Origin: Nakazawaea peltata
Taxonomy: Eukaryota > Ascomycota > Pichiomycetes > Alaninales > Pachysolenaceae
Direction: 5' to 3'
DNA length: 64,000 bases
Assembly (NCBI GenBank): GCA_001599355.1
Contig: BCGQ01000001.1
Coordinates: forward strand, 1,243,135 to 1,307,134
In this document: in pieces, positions 51,441 through 60,982 of the stretch
Layout of the letters: each line of letters opens with the position of its first letter
How positions within the stretch are numbered: the first letter of the stretch is position 1
Translations under genes and position numbers: made by a program
Notes under the pieces: generated by a model
Database searches by the model: none
What the model saw: the letters and a program-made list of their open reading frames with translations, nothing else
What the model was told of the DNA's origin: nothing

Positions 51441-52369
51441 ATTATTCAATTAATCTCCGTTTCCCGTTTTCCTTCCTTGTTCAGCTTAAGTTGTCTCTTG
51501 TTAGTAGTTAAAATTTTTATATCTTTTTTCAATTAGAAAATTTTGCTACTTATTTATGAAAGGGAGGGGACCCATAAAGGGGTACAGTAGGGGGTAGACG
51601 TAGGGAGGGAGGGGTTAAAAGAGGGGGCCCTAGAGAGAAGGAGTGATAGTATAAATACACAATAATTGAATCGAAATGAGATTGTGAATTCTATACTACT
51701 GTGGTGCTAATATATAATTATATACATTAATAGAGGCTAATAGAATGCATAGTGTACGATAAATGATATTACTTGATATGATGTATTGGAGGGTATTTGA
51801 TGGTATTTATAATTATTTCTAATTGATCTTGGCGCAATTAGTTGGGAAATTAGAGAAGGAAGAGAAAGAGAAAGAGAGGGATAACAGAAAGGGGGAAGAA
51901 AGTGTTAGCAGAAAGGGGTCAACAAAAAGGGGAGTGAAAGGGGGCAGAAACGGGAAAGAAAGGACAAGGAAAGGGGGGACAACACTACTCAGAAGATCAA
52001 TTGTAATCTAAATAGTAGATGACCCAGATGTCGAGTACACTTATTTATCTCGAGAGGTTTAGTGATGAGATTATGTAATGATATTAGTGATTATATACCG
52101 GATAACTAGGGAAGTTAAGGGTCAGTTAGGGGTAAAGGGGAGCGAAGGGGTGACCTGAGGAGACTTAATGGGATCGAAATAGAAACCAAATCTAAAGGAT
52201 ACCTGAAACGATATCACCAACAGATATACCAAATATAACTCTGCAGATGACTCTCTACTATAACTACTTCTCTTTAGTTGAACCCCTCTATAGTAAAACG
52301 AGTCCACCTAACAGAACTCTCCAGTAGAACTACCAACCTCTACAATCCTAACCTCATCCTTTGTTTGTC
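51441..52369. other. Intergenic upstream of PRP8
   Basis: 929 bp: PRP8 promoter (AAAATTTTTATATC, G-rich near 51560-51650), an AT-rich middle, a purine-rich block (51850-51980) and the 3' flank of the next gene. No gene is recognised. Confidence 0.55.
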
Positions 52370-52843
52370 CTAAAAAATCGTTAACGACGTCCACCCTGCC
52401 GTCCTCAGTCCATCCCATGTCTTTTCATCTAACTCAACCTGAATATGTTCCCATCTTAACCAAATATCCAATCTTGAAGGATATCCCCCTCCCTTTTCTA
52501 AAGGTTCTCCATAATTAGACACAAAATCAACCCCAGTGAAATCCCAATTGACACCTTTCGCTCCAACACGAGGCAAACATTCAAATTCTTCAAATAATTC
52601 TCGTGTACATGGTTTGAATTTCGCCATATTGGACCCCCTAAAGAAATCAATACTATCTAGTACATCATCAACCAAATAGAAACTGATGCCTTTGTCATAG
52701 AAATTGAAGGTGATTGTATTACGCACTTTATGAACCAGATTAGGATCCGAAAGTGTACCTATATCTATTCCTAGCAGTAATAAATGTGGATTTGTCTTTA
52801 ACGAGGTCAATTTTTGACCAATCAACTGCAAACAATCAATCAT
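52370..52843 (-). CDS. Small conserved-looking protein of unknown function
   Basis: 157 residues from the ATG at 52841-52843. I do not recognise the family. It looks like a compact globular protein: an N-terminal helix (MIDCLQLIGQKLTSLK), a strand-rich middle (HLLLLGIDIGTLSDPNL, TITFNFYDKGISFYLVDDVLDSIDFFRG), and a C-terminal part with ELFEEFECLPRVGAKGVNWDFTG and GYPSRLDIWLRWEHIQVELDEKTWDGL. Complexity is high with no repeats, and the frame has coding-like composition. A TATATAAA element lies 40-50 bp upstream on the minus strand, which supports a real promoter and this start. No signal peptide or membrane helix. Confidence 0.75.
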   Translation of the reverse strand: MIDCLQLIGQKLTSLKTNPHLLLLGIDIGTLSDPNLVHKVRNTITFNFYDKGISFYLVDDVLDSIDFFRGSNMAKFKPCTRELFEEFECLPRVGAKGVNWDFTGVDFVSNYGEPLEKGGGYPSRLDIWLRWEHIQVELDEKTWDGLRTAGWTSLTIF

Positions 52844-53464
52844 ATATTCAGCGTTGTCACTTTGATAGGTTTGTATTTGAGGTTATAAAATTTATATACG
52901 AGAAAATTTGGAGGAGAGAACACAAAGAAGGGGATGGAAATTTGGGGAAAATAAAAGAGACAGATTTTGACAAATTGTAGGGATTCTGATCTTTATTTAA
53001 TTGGAAATGGATCTAATACGATCTGAGAGTATCAAGTCATCCTCAAATAACCAAATACCTTATCTGTACTTCCATTCATCTACCCCCCTTCTATCGCTTC
53101 CATCGCATCTCATCGTGAGCACTTTACGATTTTAATTCTGAAAATTTCTCAAGCTCCTTGGCCTTATTTGATCTCTCGCTGCGCACTTCAAGGTTTCGGA
53201 AAGAATTTTTTCTGCTGGGTTTCCCACTGAGCCGATGATCCGGAGAGATGACAGAGGGATGAGAATGGGAGGAGAATCAAGTGAGGGGAGAATAGACGGG
53301 AGAATAGAGGAGAGAATAGAGAGTAGAGAATAGAGAAGATAAGAGATCGCAGAACAGAGAACAGCAGAGACAGAAAAAAGAGAGAACAGATTTTACCCTC
53401 CTCCCCTAATATTATGCTCTGAAAACCTACAATCATTAACAAATCATACCATATATCGTATTTA
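52844..53464. other. Intergenic between two small minus-strand genes
   Basis: Promoter of the 157-residue protein, AT-rich sequence, then a GAGAATAGA-rich simple repeat (about 53260-53395) near the 3' end of the next gene. A frame reading through the repeat is not a gene. Confidence 0.6.
53255..53395. repeat. GAGAATAGA purine-rich repeat
   Basis: Imperfect repeats of GGGAGAATAGA and GAGAGTAGAGAATAGAGAA, purine on the plus strand. It sits in the 3' flank of the 53465-54037 gene. Confidence 0.7.
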
Positions 53465-54037
53465 CTACTTCTTTCTACCAAATAATCCACGCTTCTTCTT
53501 AGTAGTCTCAGCCAGAGGAGCTGGTGCAGTATAGACCAGTTGTTGCTGTGCAGGAGCCTCATATTGTCCATACAGTGCCAGTGATACACCGCCTGCGGCG
53601 TCGTACGCACCCCCACCATATCCGTTATCACCGTAGTTAAACGAAGATCTTAATCTCCATCCCAACTGGGGAGTTTCCAACTGATCACGATAAGAAGGGT
53701 CTCCTGTGATCAGATACTCAAACGAACGAATAGTATCCATTGGTCTTTCATCTCTTGATCTGGTTGGATTCGAAATGTCCAGATTGATAATAGGATTACC
53801 AAAAGCATCCTTCATACCCGACAACAGATTCAACGAAGACATACGTTGATGTTGATTCAGATTCTGCTCGAAAGGTTGCAGTTCGTTCACCAGGGATAAG
53901 ACCGGATCATGAACATTTGCAGAACGGAACTTCAAATTCCTTTGATCTTCCAGAGTGATCTTGTTGTTAGGAAGATGTGCTCCGGCTCCTCCGGAGCCTT
54001 GACTGCTCAGCGAGTGTTTTCTACCTAAGATACCCAT
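53465..54037 (-). CDS. Small fungal protein with a K/R tail, function unknown
   Basis: 190 residues. I cannot name it with confidence. It begins MGILGRKHSLSS and ends with a basic KKKRGLFGRKK tail, so the GRK motif appears at both ends. The centre has a well-ordered block: FGNPIINLDISNPTRSRDERPMDTIRSFEYLITGDPSYRDQLETPQLGWRLRSSF. This combination looks like a conserved fungal family in which an NPTRSR..RP.DTIRSFEYAI.GDP core is followed by a Gly/Tyr-rich stretch. A cytosolic protein, possibly membrane-proximal through its basic tail, is likely. Gly2 is present, but the following residues are a poor match to the myristoylation pattern. Confidence 0.82.
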   Translation of the reverse strand: MGILGRKHSLSSQGSGGAGAHLPNNKITLEDQRNLKFRSANVHDPVLSLVNELQPFEQNLNQHQRMSSLNLLSGMKDAFGNPIINLDISNPTRSRDERPMDTIRSFEYLITGDPSYRDQLETPQLGWRLRSSFNYGDNGYGGGAYDAAGGVSLALYGQYEAPAQQQLVYTAPAPLAETTKKKRGLFGRKK

Positions 54038-54867
54038 AGTTACACGATAACAAGTTGTGAATCCTGATAAACTATCGATAGATCTAAATAGTTTAGTTTA
54101 GACACGAAGTCTTTTATGGGAAATTTTTTCGGGTTTTTTTAGAGAGCGAAAAGGGCAGGATTTGATGCATAGCCTTGTTTAGAGTAGGAAAATAGGGGGG
54201 ATGTGGGGAGGGCAGGTTTTTGTTAGGAAGGGGGGAAGGGGGATATAGAAAGTAAACAAATTTGAGACAACAAGATAAGATGGGATGTGATTTTGTTGAT
54301 ATTGTTTATACTGTTTAGTGCTGATTGGAAGCTTTGTAGACTTAGACGTTTGAACGTTCCGACGTTGAATGGGTGTGGCTTGACGTGTGTAGACAGGGTC
54401 GTATGAGGCAGAATGCAAGCTATATAAGCGCAGTGAGGATCGCGCAATATCGTGCGCAGAGGCACATGTTTGGACGGTGGGGAATGAGCAGAAGAGTAAC
54501 AATAGGGAAGGGGGAAAAAGGTGCGAAGTACCGAGGGAGTGATGATGAGGTGAGGAGGATGTAAGACAAGATGAAGAAGCCATGAAGCCATGAAGCCATG
54601 AATTAAGCATGTTGAATAACTAAGGTAAATCTCCACTCAAATTTCTCCCTAGACAGTCTCTGTTCAATAGCTGTAGACAGCCCCTGTTTAGTTTAACCCT
54701 ATCTTGACAGCCCCCGTTTATACTTCGCTCCCCTTTCCCCTTTTAGGCAATGAATTGCTCCAAAAATTAACTACTGCCGAACCCTCGGCTATAACTCATA
54801 TAAATTTCAGCCGACATCGATCAACTCATTTATACACACATCATTTGTACGCTTATCAATTCTCATC
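54038..54867. other. Divergent intergenic before the formylglutathione hydrolase gene
   Basis: 830 bp containing AAATTTTTTCGGG near the left side, purine-rich tracts, a triplicated CATGAAGC (AAGCCATG x3 at 54578-54600) and the leader of the hydrolase gene. No gene recognised. Confidence 0.55.
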
Positions 54868-55734
54868 ATGCCATTCACCACCGACTCAACTACCAAGACT
54901 TTCGACGGAAAATTACTCAAATTGTCCCATGACTCTCTGACAGTCAACTCTAAAATGAACGTCAACGTTTACTTGCCTCCTCAATATGATGAGTCCAAAC
55001 CTGAAGCAACCCCAGTTTTGCTCTTCTTATCAGGATTGACTTGTACTCCAAACAATGTCACCGAAAAAGGTTTCTGGTACCCCTACCTGCTGCAATACGG
55101 TTTCCTGTTGGTCTTCCCAGACACCTCTCCAAGAGAAGTCGCTATCGATGGAGAAGAATGGTATGTTGGTACTGGCGCTGGATTCTACGTCGATCTGACT
55201 GAGCCGGAATGGTCCAAGAATTACAAGATGTATTCCTACATCGACGAAGAATTGCCAACCAGTTTACTGGCTGAGTTCCCAGGTTTAGATTTCTCCACCA
55301 ATTACTCGATCACCGGTCATTCAATGGGTGGTTACGGAGCTCTTTTACATTACTTCACCTCTAAAAAACATTCATACAAATCATGTTCTCTGTTTGCTCC
55401 ACTGTCCAATATTTACTCCAACACTTGGGCTGAGCTGCTGCTTGCCAAATATTTAGGTGAAGATCGTTCCCTGTGGGCCAAATACGATTTGGCTTCTATC
55501 ATTGAAAACTACAAAGGTGACCTTTCTGCTGACGTTTTAGTTCACGTCGGTTTGGCCGATAACTTCTACGATGTGTTGAAATGTAAAACCCTTGTAGACC
55601 TGAGCTCCAAGAATGATTTATTGAAAGACAAAATCAAATTAAACGAAGTCGAAGGTTATGACCATTCATACTTCTTTATTAGTTCCTTTGTCAAGGACCA
55701 TGCTCTGCACCATGCCAAACACCTTGGTTTGTAG
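54868..55734 (+). CDS. S-formylglutathione hydrolase (esterase D family)
   Basis: 288 residues, alpha/beta hydrolase of the esterase D family, orthologous to S. cerevisiae YJL068C. Landmarks are MNVNVYLPPQY, LFLSGLTCTPNNVTEKGFW, VFPDTSPRE, EEWYVGTGAGFYVD, YSYIDEELP and the nucleophile elbow GHSMGGYGALL (Ser at about residue 152). The Asp of LADNFYD and the His of GYDHSYFF complete the triad. The enzyme hydrolyses S-formylglutathione to formate and glutathione, the second step of glutathione-dependent formaldehyde oxidation. CTG codons at 55390-55392 and 55402-55404 lie in SCSxFAPxSN, where the family has Ala at least at the first site. No C-terminal SKL is visible, so a cytosolic location is expected. 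Confidence 0.95.
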   Translation: MPFTTDSTTKTFDGKLLKLSHDSLTVNSKMNVNVYLPPQYDESKPEATPVLLFLSGLTCTPNNVTEKGFWYPYLLQYGFLLVFPDTSPREVAIDGEEWYVGTGAGFYVDLTEPEWSKNYKMYSYIDEELPTSLLAEFPGLDFSTNYSITGHSMGGYGALLHYFTSKKHSYKSCSLFAPLSNIYSNTWAELLLAKYLGEDRSLWAKYDLASIIENYKGDLSADVLVHVGLADNFYDVLKCKTLVDLSSKNDLLKDKIKLNEVEGYDHSYFFISSFVKDHALHHAKHLGL

Positions 55735-55768
55735 CAAGCGAAGCTTTGATGGAGATTTATATAATTTT

Positions 55769-57580
55769 CTATCCCATATGCAATAATTGAAGTCTAAGTC
55801 TGTAGACCAATTCCATGTTCTTTTGAGTAGCCACTTCCATCTCCAGAGCGAATCTTTCCATGTCTTCGATTCTCAGAGATGGGATGAAATCTGTCCTTAA
55901 AAATCCGGTGTTATGGTCGAATTCATTCAAATAAGTGAGACGGAAATCGGCTGGTCCACTAACATCGTCGGTACCCAATGACCCAAACATGTGACTCAAC
56001 CCTGTCAGTGAAGTATTATGAGCTCCCATGAATAAAATACCTTCATGATGATACTCGGTCAGAGCTCCAATAGGCGAATTACTGGTGGAAGTATATGGGT
56101 AATTTTCAGGCTGAATATTGGTCAAATTGAAACTGGTAATGGGAGTCTCATGAATGTCTGTCAATTTAACACCTTTAGTTAACAATTTCTGTTGATCTTC
56201 AAATACCGAGTCCAAGGATTTGATCAAAATTTCATTGAATAATAACTGTTGACGTTTCTTGAAAAATTCATAGATCCGGTACAGATAACACAGATGATAA
56301 TTGTAAAGAATCGAGTTCCGTTTGAAGATCTGTTGATAATTACTGGATGAGATACCTAAAAATTCCATACTGAAGAAGAAATTAACCTCTGGGAAGATCA
56401 GATGTAACGCTTGCAGAAGCAGAATGTAGTAACATCCAACTAATCTTTTGGTCTCTGGCATTTCAAAATCGATATAATTCAGGTTAAGTAAATCGCTTGG
56501 GAGTATACTGTACCATCTTGTGACTAAACTGTACATAAACGACAGATCATACGTACTCAACCTGTTCAGATTGTGTTTTTTACTATCAAGTGCAACAATC
56601 AAATCTTCAACGAATTGAATCAACGAATGGAATTCTTTCAAATCTTGTGGGATCGATCTTAAATTACCTAGCACTTCGTTCAAGAAAGTATAATCATATG
56701 AGGGCACGAACACGGCCTTGAAAGATTGGATGAGATTATCCAGCAGTACTATCAAATCGATGGTATTTTTACTGGTTTTATTTTGTTCTTGTTGCATTCC
56801 ATTGGAGATAATAGACAACATTCCCGTAGTGAATGACAGATATTGTGATAATGTGGATTCCTGGTAGATTGTACACCAACTTAAAATCATGGTGGACGAT
56901 GTCAAATACAGATAATGTCTTGGTGTGATCTTTGTAATATTGGAGATCAACTCTTTTTGGATCGAAAGAGACTTCCCAAAATATCCCAACAGTAATGATT
57001 CATATGTGGCTCTATCATGTAACAGATGCTTTTTCAAGTAATTACATGAGAAACTGGAGAAACTCTGGAAATAAAGATCCAGCAAAGCACTCACCAACAA
57101 CATCTTAATAAGATGCAGTTCTAAGAATTTGGTGTGGTTTTTCTTGTCCATCAGGACTCTTCTGTCGGTCATCAGGGCATTTTCTAGCTGTTCAAAACTT
57201 GCGAACTGTCTCTTGAAGAAAGGAGACTTATTTGCGAGGATAATGAAATCATATTGGCCAGCCTTTGTATGGGCGTTTAATGGTCTTCTTTTCTTCGATG
57301 GCCCAGCAGAGGGGCTAACGTTTGGTCTTGAATCTGGCTGAATCAGCTGCAGTTTCTTCCTTCGAAGCAGTTCCAACTCTTCAGGCGAAAGACTGAGGTA
57401 CGAACATGGGGTCAACTCCAGCTTGGTCGCCACTTTTGATGACTCCCATTTGGCACAATTATTACATTTGGGGAGAGTTTCATCACATTTAATTCTTCTC
57501 AGTTTACAATTTTGACAACCGAAATGAGAGTTCTTGTGTTTTCTTCTGCGAGTCTTGGCCTTCAATTGTTCCGCGTTCAT
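55769..57580 (-). CDS. Zn2Cys6 transcription factor with extended last cysteine loop
   Basis: 603 residues. The N-terminal fungal zinc cluster has a basic lead-in (RRRKHKNSHFGC) and cysteines C22, C25, C32, C39, C42 and C59, i.e. C-x2-C-x6-C-x6-C-x2-C-x16-C. The final loop is about twice the usual 6-8 residues. A short linker (SLSPEELELLRRKKLQ) follows the cluster. The remaining 500 residues are mainly helical, without low-complexity runs, like the regulatory domain of Upc2-type and other zinc-cluster proteins. The HKNS..GC..CK.RR.KCDE..P.C..C pattern recalls Upc2/Ecm22-like regulators, but I cannot assign a target pathway. It is convergent with the formylglutathione hydrolase gene, 34 bp between stops. 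Confidence 0.9.
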   Translation of the reverse strand: MNAEQLKAKTRRRKHKNSHFGCQNCKLRRIKCDETLPKCNNCAKWESSKVATKLELTPCSYLSLSPEELELLRRKKLQLIQPDSRPNVSPSAGPSKKRRPLNAHTKAGQYDFIILANKSPFFKRQFASFEQLENALMTDRRVLMDKKNHTKFLELHLIKMLLVSALLDLYFQSFSSFSCNYLKKHLLHDRATYESLLLGYFGKSLSIQKELISNITKITPRHYLYLTSSTMILSWCTIYQESTLSQYLSFTTGMLSIISNGMQQEQNKTSKNTIDLIVLLDNLIQSFKAVFVPSYDYTFLNEVLGNLRSIPQDLKEFHSLIQFVEDLIVALDSKKHNLNRLSTYDLSFMYSLVTRWYSILPSDLLNLNYIDFEMPETKRLVGCYYILLLQALHLIFPEVNFFFSMEFLGISSSNYQQIFKRNSILYNYHLCYLYRIYEFFKKRQQLLFNEILIKSLDSVFEDQQKLLTKGVKLTDIHETPITSFNLTNIQPENYPYTSTSNSPIGALTEYHHEGILFMGAHNTSLTGLSHMFGSLGTDDVSGPADFRLTYLNEFDHNTGFLRTDFIPSLRIEDMERFALEMEVATQKNMELVYRLRLQLLHMG

Positions 57581-57845
57581 GATGTTCAGTTAATGAGTCC
57601 ACAGTCTGTCAGGTAACTTCAATTCACCTGGCAATTAATACCTTAAAATACTTTTTTGTGCTCGCCAGATTTTTATTGTTAGGGCTTTCTTCCGTTTACA
57701 TCTTTCACCTGCGGGTCAGAAAAAGTTGCAGGGGCAAGAAGTGAGATGTAGAAGGATGTAGGAGAAGGAAGGGAGGAAAATGGGGGCAATAATAAGGGGC
57801 AATTATGAGGGGCTTTGAGGGGGGTGAGTGCTAGTGAGAGGGGTG

Positions 57846-57990
57846 CTGGAAGTAGGGAGGGAGGGAATATAGAGGGAGATAGAGAGGGAATAGAGGGAGA
57901 TAGAGAGATTGATAGAGAGGGTGATAGAGAGATAGGTAGAGAGATTGATAGAGAGATTGATAGAGAGATTGATAGAGAGGAGGTACAGAG
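57846..57990. repeat. GATAGAGAG simple repeat
   Basis: AGAGGGAGATAGAGAGGGAA and GATTGATAGAGA units run for about 145 bp on the plus strand. The open frames across it come from the period-9/12 repeat, not from coding constraint. Confidence 0.8.
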
Positions 57991-58847
57991 AATGTAACAC
58001 TAGCCTGTTAATCTAGGGCACGGATCTGAGCGGCAGGATCTATAAAGGGCGGGATCTATGAAATGCTTATGCAAATCTGCCCGTCTAAAACAGGTAATTC
58101 TAAATAATATCACCTTTCTGCCCCACCCCAAGAGAAAACGAAAAAGTTAATTTGCCGGAGTTTCTCGTCAAACGTACTCAAAATATTATTAGCAACCACC
58201 GCATACTCTAAAGTAATTACCTGATTTAAAGAACAAAGCAAACTTTTGTACATCTCGGCACTCTTTAAGACCGAAAGCGCACAATTACATGCAAAGGAAA
58301 ACTTAAAATCAATAGAATTCACTGCGGGCTGCGCACATTCCAGCCCCGGTGGACCAAGGATCTTTACCGCTTCGAGTGTCACGATTCCTTGTTATATTTG
58401 ACTAGACGGTTGACAAGGGTATCAAAAAGAGAACGCCTTGTTAAAATTGACGAATTTCGATTTATTTCTTCCACTGAAAAATATGTTCATCTCATACATC
58501 TTGTATCTTTATCTCCTCAGATCTAATCATGTGAAACAAAAAACTCCCACCGCAAAGCCCAAAGATTGTCGATCGTGGTGATTCACTTGTGAAATCTGGC
58601 AAAAGGTCGTTGCATGCGCGTCGTCACTCACAGATTTTTTGCGCAGGAAAAATGATTTGCCCTTAAAAGATTGAGTGCAAGATAGGTAGGGTGTACGTTT
58701 TGTATTTTAAGTTTGGTTTTTTTGAAACTTTGAGATTACATTAACTGCGCGGTCGGTTTAACCTCGGTTCAAACTTTGTCATATGGAGTTATGTAGTAAA
58801 GGATAGATGTGGGGGGAGAGTATTGGTTGAGAATATCACAGGAACAT

Positions 58848-58957
58848 CACATGGCAGCATCACATGAAAATACCACATGAAGATACCACATGAAAATACC
58901 ACATGAAAATACCACATGAAAATACCACATGAAAATATCACATGAAAATATCACAAT
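58848..58957. repeat. 13-bp tandem repeat ACCACATGAAAAT
   Basis: About seven to eight copies of ACCACATGAAAAT with single-base variants (AGATACCACATGA, ATATCACATGAAA). It lies about 300 bp upstream of the putative COX5 transcription start and contains regularly spaced CACATG half E-box words. Confidence 0.88.
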
Positions 58958-59263
58958 CTTAGTATCAGTATTGCCGTATCACCAGCCTATCCATCTACTC
59001 ACCTCTACCGACTCTCATCACTTACTCTCTATTTTTTCATCTACCACTGATATTCCGCTCCCTATTTATTTCTGCTCGCCAATTACAAATTAATATTCCG
59101 CTCATCACCCTAACCAATAGAATCTAAGAGAAAATCACCAATTTCTCTCCTTGAATTTCTCACAAAAAATTTTTTCTTCATAGAGAACAAAAATCAGTAT
59201 ATTTTCCAAGTTTTATACACAATCCATAACTGTCTTTTTAAAGTCATCGATTTATAAGATAAG

Positions 59264-60106
59264 GTATGTATATATGAGATAATAGTATTCCCAAAATTGG
59301 AGATACCGGAGCACAAGGGTTGTAATTTATAGATTTTGGATTGAGGAAGGGGCTCAATTTATGACGGGGGTTTGGTCAAAGTCACAAGCTTACAGATGGA
59401 AAGGAAGGGTTAGTATCGTGTTAATATTCTGAATAGCGCATAAAATTGAACTGGCCGTTCCAATACGCATCGTATGCATTATAGTCGTCATCTAGACATC
59501 AGAATCTCACTGGACAATCAAATACCACAACAGCGGTAGCGATACTCGAACAAAGCCCGACACATCAATAATTCAATGGGTATGATATTATAAGAAAAGA
59601 AATACAAACGAATCTACATCGTGACACCATAATAATCCATCACAATGACCACTGAATGTCCCAAATGGCCTAACCCCAATCAATGGCATCACTACAATCT
59701 ACCATCAAAATCATCGAATCACAATTTAAATATTTGTAACACACGACAATCACGCACAGATGAACACAATCCAATCCACCGCCGTTGACACTTATACAAA
59801 TTCCATCTCATTCAGAGCTTCACTGCGCCAATCACCACAATGCCCAACCCTCCTTCCAGCTCTATCATCTTTCAACCCCCTTTTAACCGCGCCCTCCATA
59901 TCTCACCTCTCAGCCAATCAGATCCCAGAGAATGCTGATTTTCCCTCCCCTTTTTTTATAGTGAAAATTGGTAGTTCCACGCACGACCTTCCGATTTTAC
60001 TATGGGGAGAAAATGATGTGTTTTTTTTGTCTCGATTTTTGGTGAGGAAAAATTTTTTGGGGAGAAATGAAAATTAGACCGATTAGACGACTAACAATCG
60101 ATATAG
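59264..60106 (+). other. Possible 5'UTR intron of COX5
   Basis: AAG|GTATGT at 59264 is a consensus 5' splice site. GACTAAC at 60089-60095 (one mismatch to TACTAAC) is followed by ATATAG| ending at 60106, 13 nt before the COX5 ATG. That would be an 843-nt leader intron. The sites are good, but no coding join tests them. The small frame at 59760-60077 inside it has no resemblance to a protein. Confidence 0.4.
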
Positions 60107-60119
60107 AAAGCCGATAAAA

Positions 60120-60569
60120 ATGTTGAGAACATCGTTCAGACAATTACCAAGCATCACCAAGGTCGGTATCAGAAACGCTTCTGCCTTGTCCAACGCCACT
60201 GTTGCCAACTTGGAGAAGAGATGGGATGACATGCCATCTGGCGAACAAAAGTCTCTCATTGCCCAATTAAGCACAAGACAACAATTGCCATGGAAAGAGT
60301 TGACTGCTGCCGAGAAGAAGGCTGCTTGGTACATCTCTTTCGGTGCTTGGGGTCCAAGAAAGCCAATCCACACTAAGGAGGACAAGTTGTACATCTTCTG
60401 GGGTGTCGTCATTGGTTTGAGTATTTCTGCTGCTTTCTTCCTCAGCTTCAGATCTCAACGTTACGTTCCAAAGACTATGAACAGAGAATGGCAAATGCAA
60501 TCCGACGAGTACTTGAAGTCCAAGAACGCCAATCCATTCTCCGGTTACTCTCAAGTTCAATCCAAATAA
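60120..60569 (+). CDS. COX5: Cytochrome c oxidase subunit V (Cox5)
   Basis: 149 residues, the usual Cox5a length. The N-terminus is a mitochondrial presequence (MLRTSFRQLPSITKVGIRNAS). The mature protein has LEKRWDDMPSGEQKSLIAQL, QQLPWKELTAAEKKAAWYISFGAWGPRKPI, a single inner-membrane helix (YIFWGVVIGLSISAAFFLSF) and RYVPKTMNREWQMQSDEYLKSKNANPFSGYSQVQ at the intermembrane-space side. This is the COX IV superfamily subunit that stabilises the catalytic core of complex IV. I find no CTG codon in it, as in RPS27, which fits a highly expressed gene. A leader intron may end 13 nt before the ATG. Confidence 0.96.
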   Translation: MLRTSFRQLPSITKVGIRNASALSNATVANLEKRWDDMPSGEQKSLIAQLSTRQQLPWKELTAAEKKAAWYISFGAWGPRKPIHTKEDKLYIFWGVVIGLSISAAFFLSFRSQRYVPKTMNREWQMQSDEYLKSKNANPFSGYSQVQSK

Positions 60570-60982
60570 TCACTTTATTTCTGACCCACTCATATCGCAT
60601 CATCACACACACATTTCCCGATGCACACTTCAACTATAATTAAAAATAAGATCCAGGGATCCTTCCGGAATCACAAACATCCCCATTTAATATCTGTTTG
60701 ATTAGCAGATACATAAATTAAATTATTATTATTATTATTTTATTGTCATTTTATAAAGCAATAACATATTCCGTTTGATCAAATGTAGGGCCTAAATGAG
60801 GCTAGCAACACTCTGACTCAGTCCTGTAGCTTATCTGAATAATCTCTGTTTGTCAGCTCGACCCGTTTCTCCCCCATCTTTCCATCCCATCTCATCGAAA
60901 AAATTTTCCATTCAATTTTGATTTTAATGGTGTTGAAGAGGAAGACGAGAGAGGTGTCGACTAAGTGTAACTAAGATCAAAA
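60570..60982. other. Intergenic COX5-HPM1
   Basis: COX5 3' flank with an ATT trinucleotide run (60722-60742), then the HPM1 promoter carrying a PAC/RRPE pair (annotated separately). No gene recognised. Confidence 0.6.
60889..60908. promoter_or_regulatory. PAC + RRPE-like element before HPM1
   Basis: ATCTCATCG (reverse complement CGATGAGAT, the PAC core) abuts GAAAAAATTTTC, an RRPE-like palindrome. It lies 75-95 bp upstream of the HPM1 ATG. PAC and RRPE together mark ribosome-biogenesis genes in yeasts (Dot6/Tod6 and Stb3 sites). Hpm1 modifies a ribosomal protein, which fits. Confidence 0.65.

Larger units (their letters stand above)
57581..59263. other. Gene-poor region upstream of COX5
   Basis: About 1.7 kb with no convincing gene. 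It contains the regulator's promoter, a GATAGAGAG simple repeat and a 13-bp tandem array (annotated separately). A 90-codon frame at 58110-58382 (-) has no ATG and no family resemblance. The last part (59000-59260) looks like a COX5 promoter, with AAAAAATTTTTT at about 59166. Confidence 0.5.

Noticed and set aside
58110-58382. 90-codon minus-strand frame in the gene-poor region
   Set aside because: It begins at GTG, not ATG, and has no recognisable motif.
58740-58790. tRNA B-box-like GGTTCAAAC
   Set aside because: No matching A-box, anticodon stem or acceptor stem can be paired around it.
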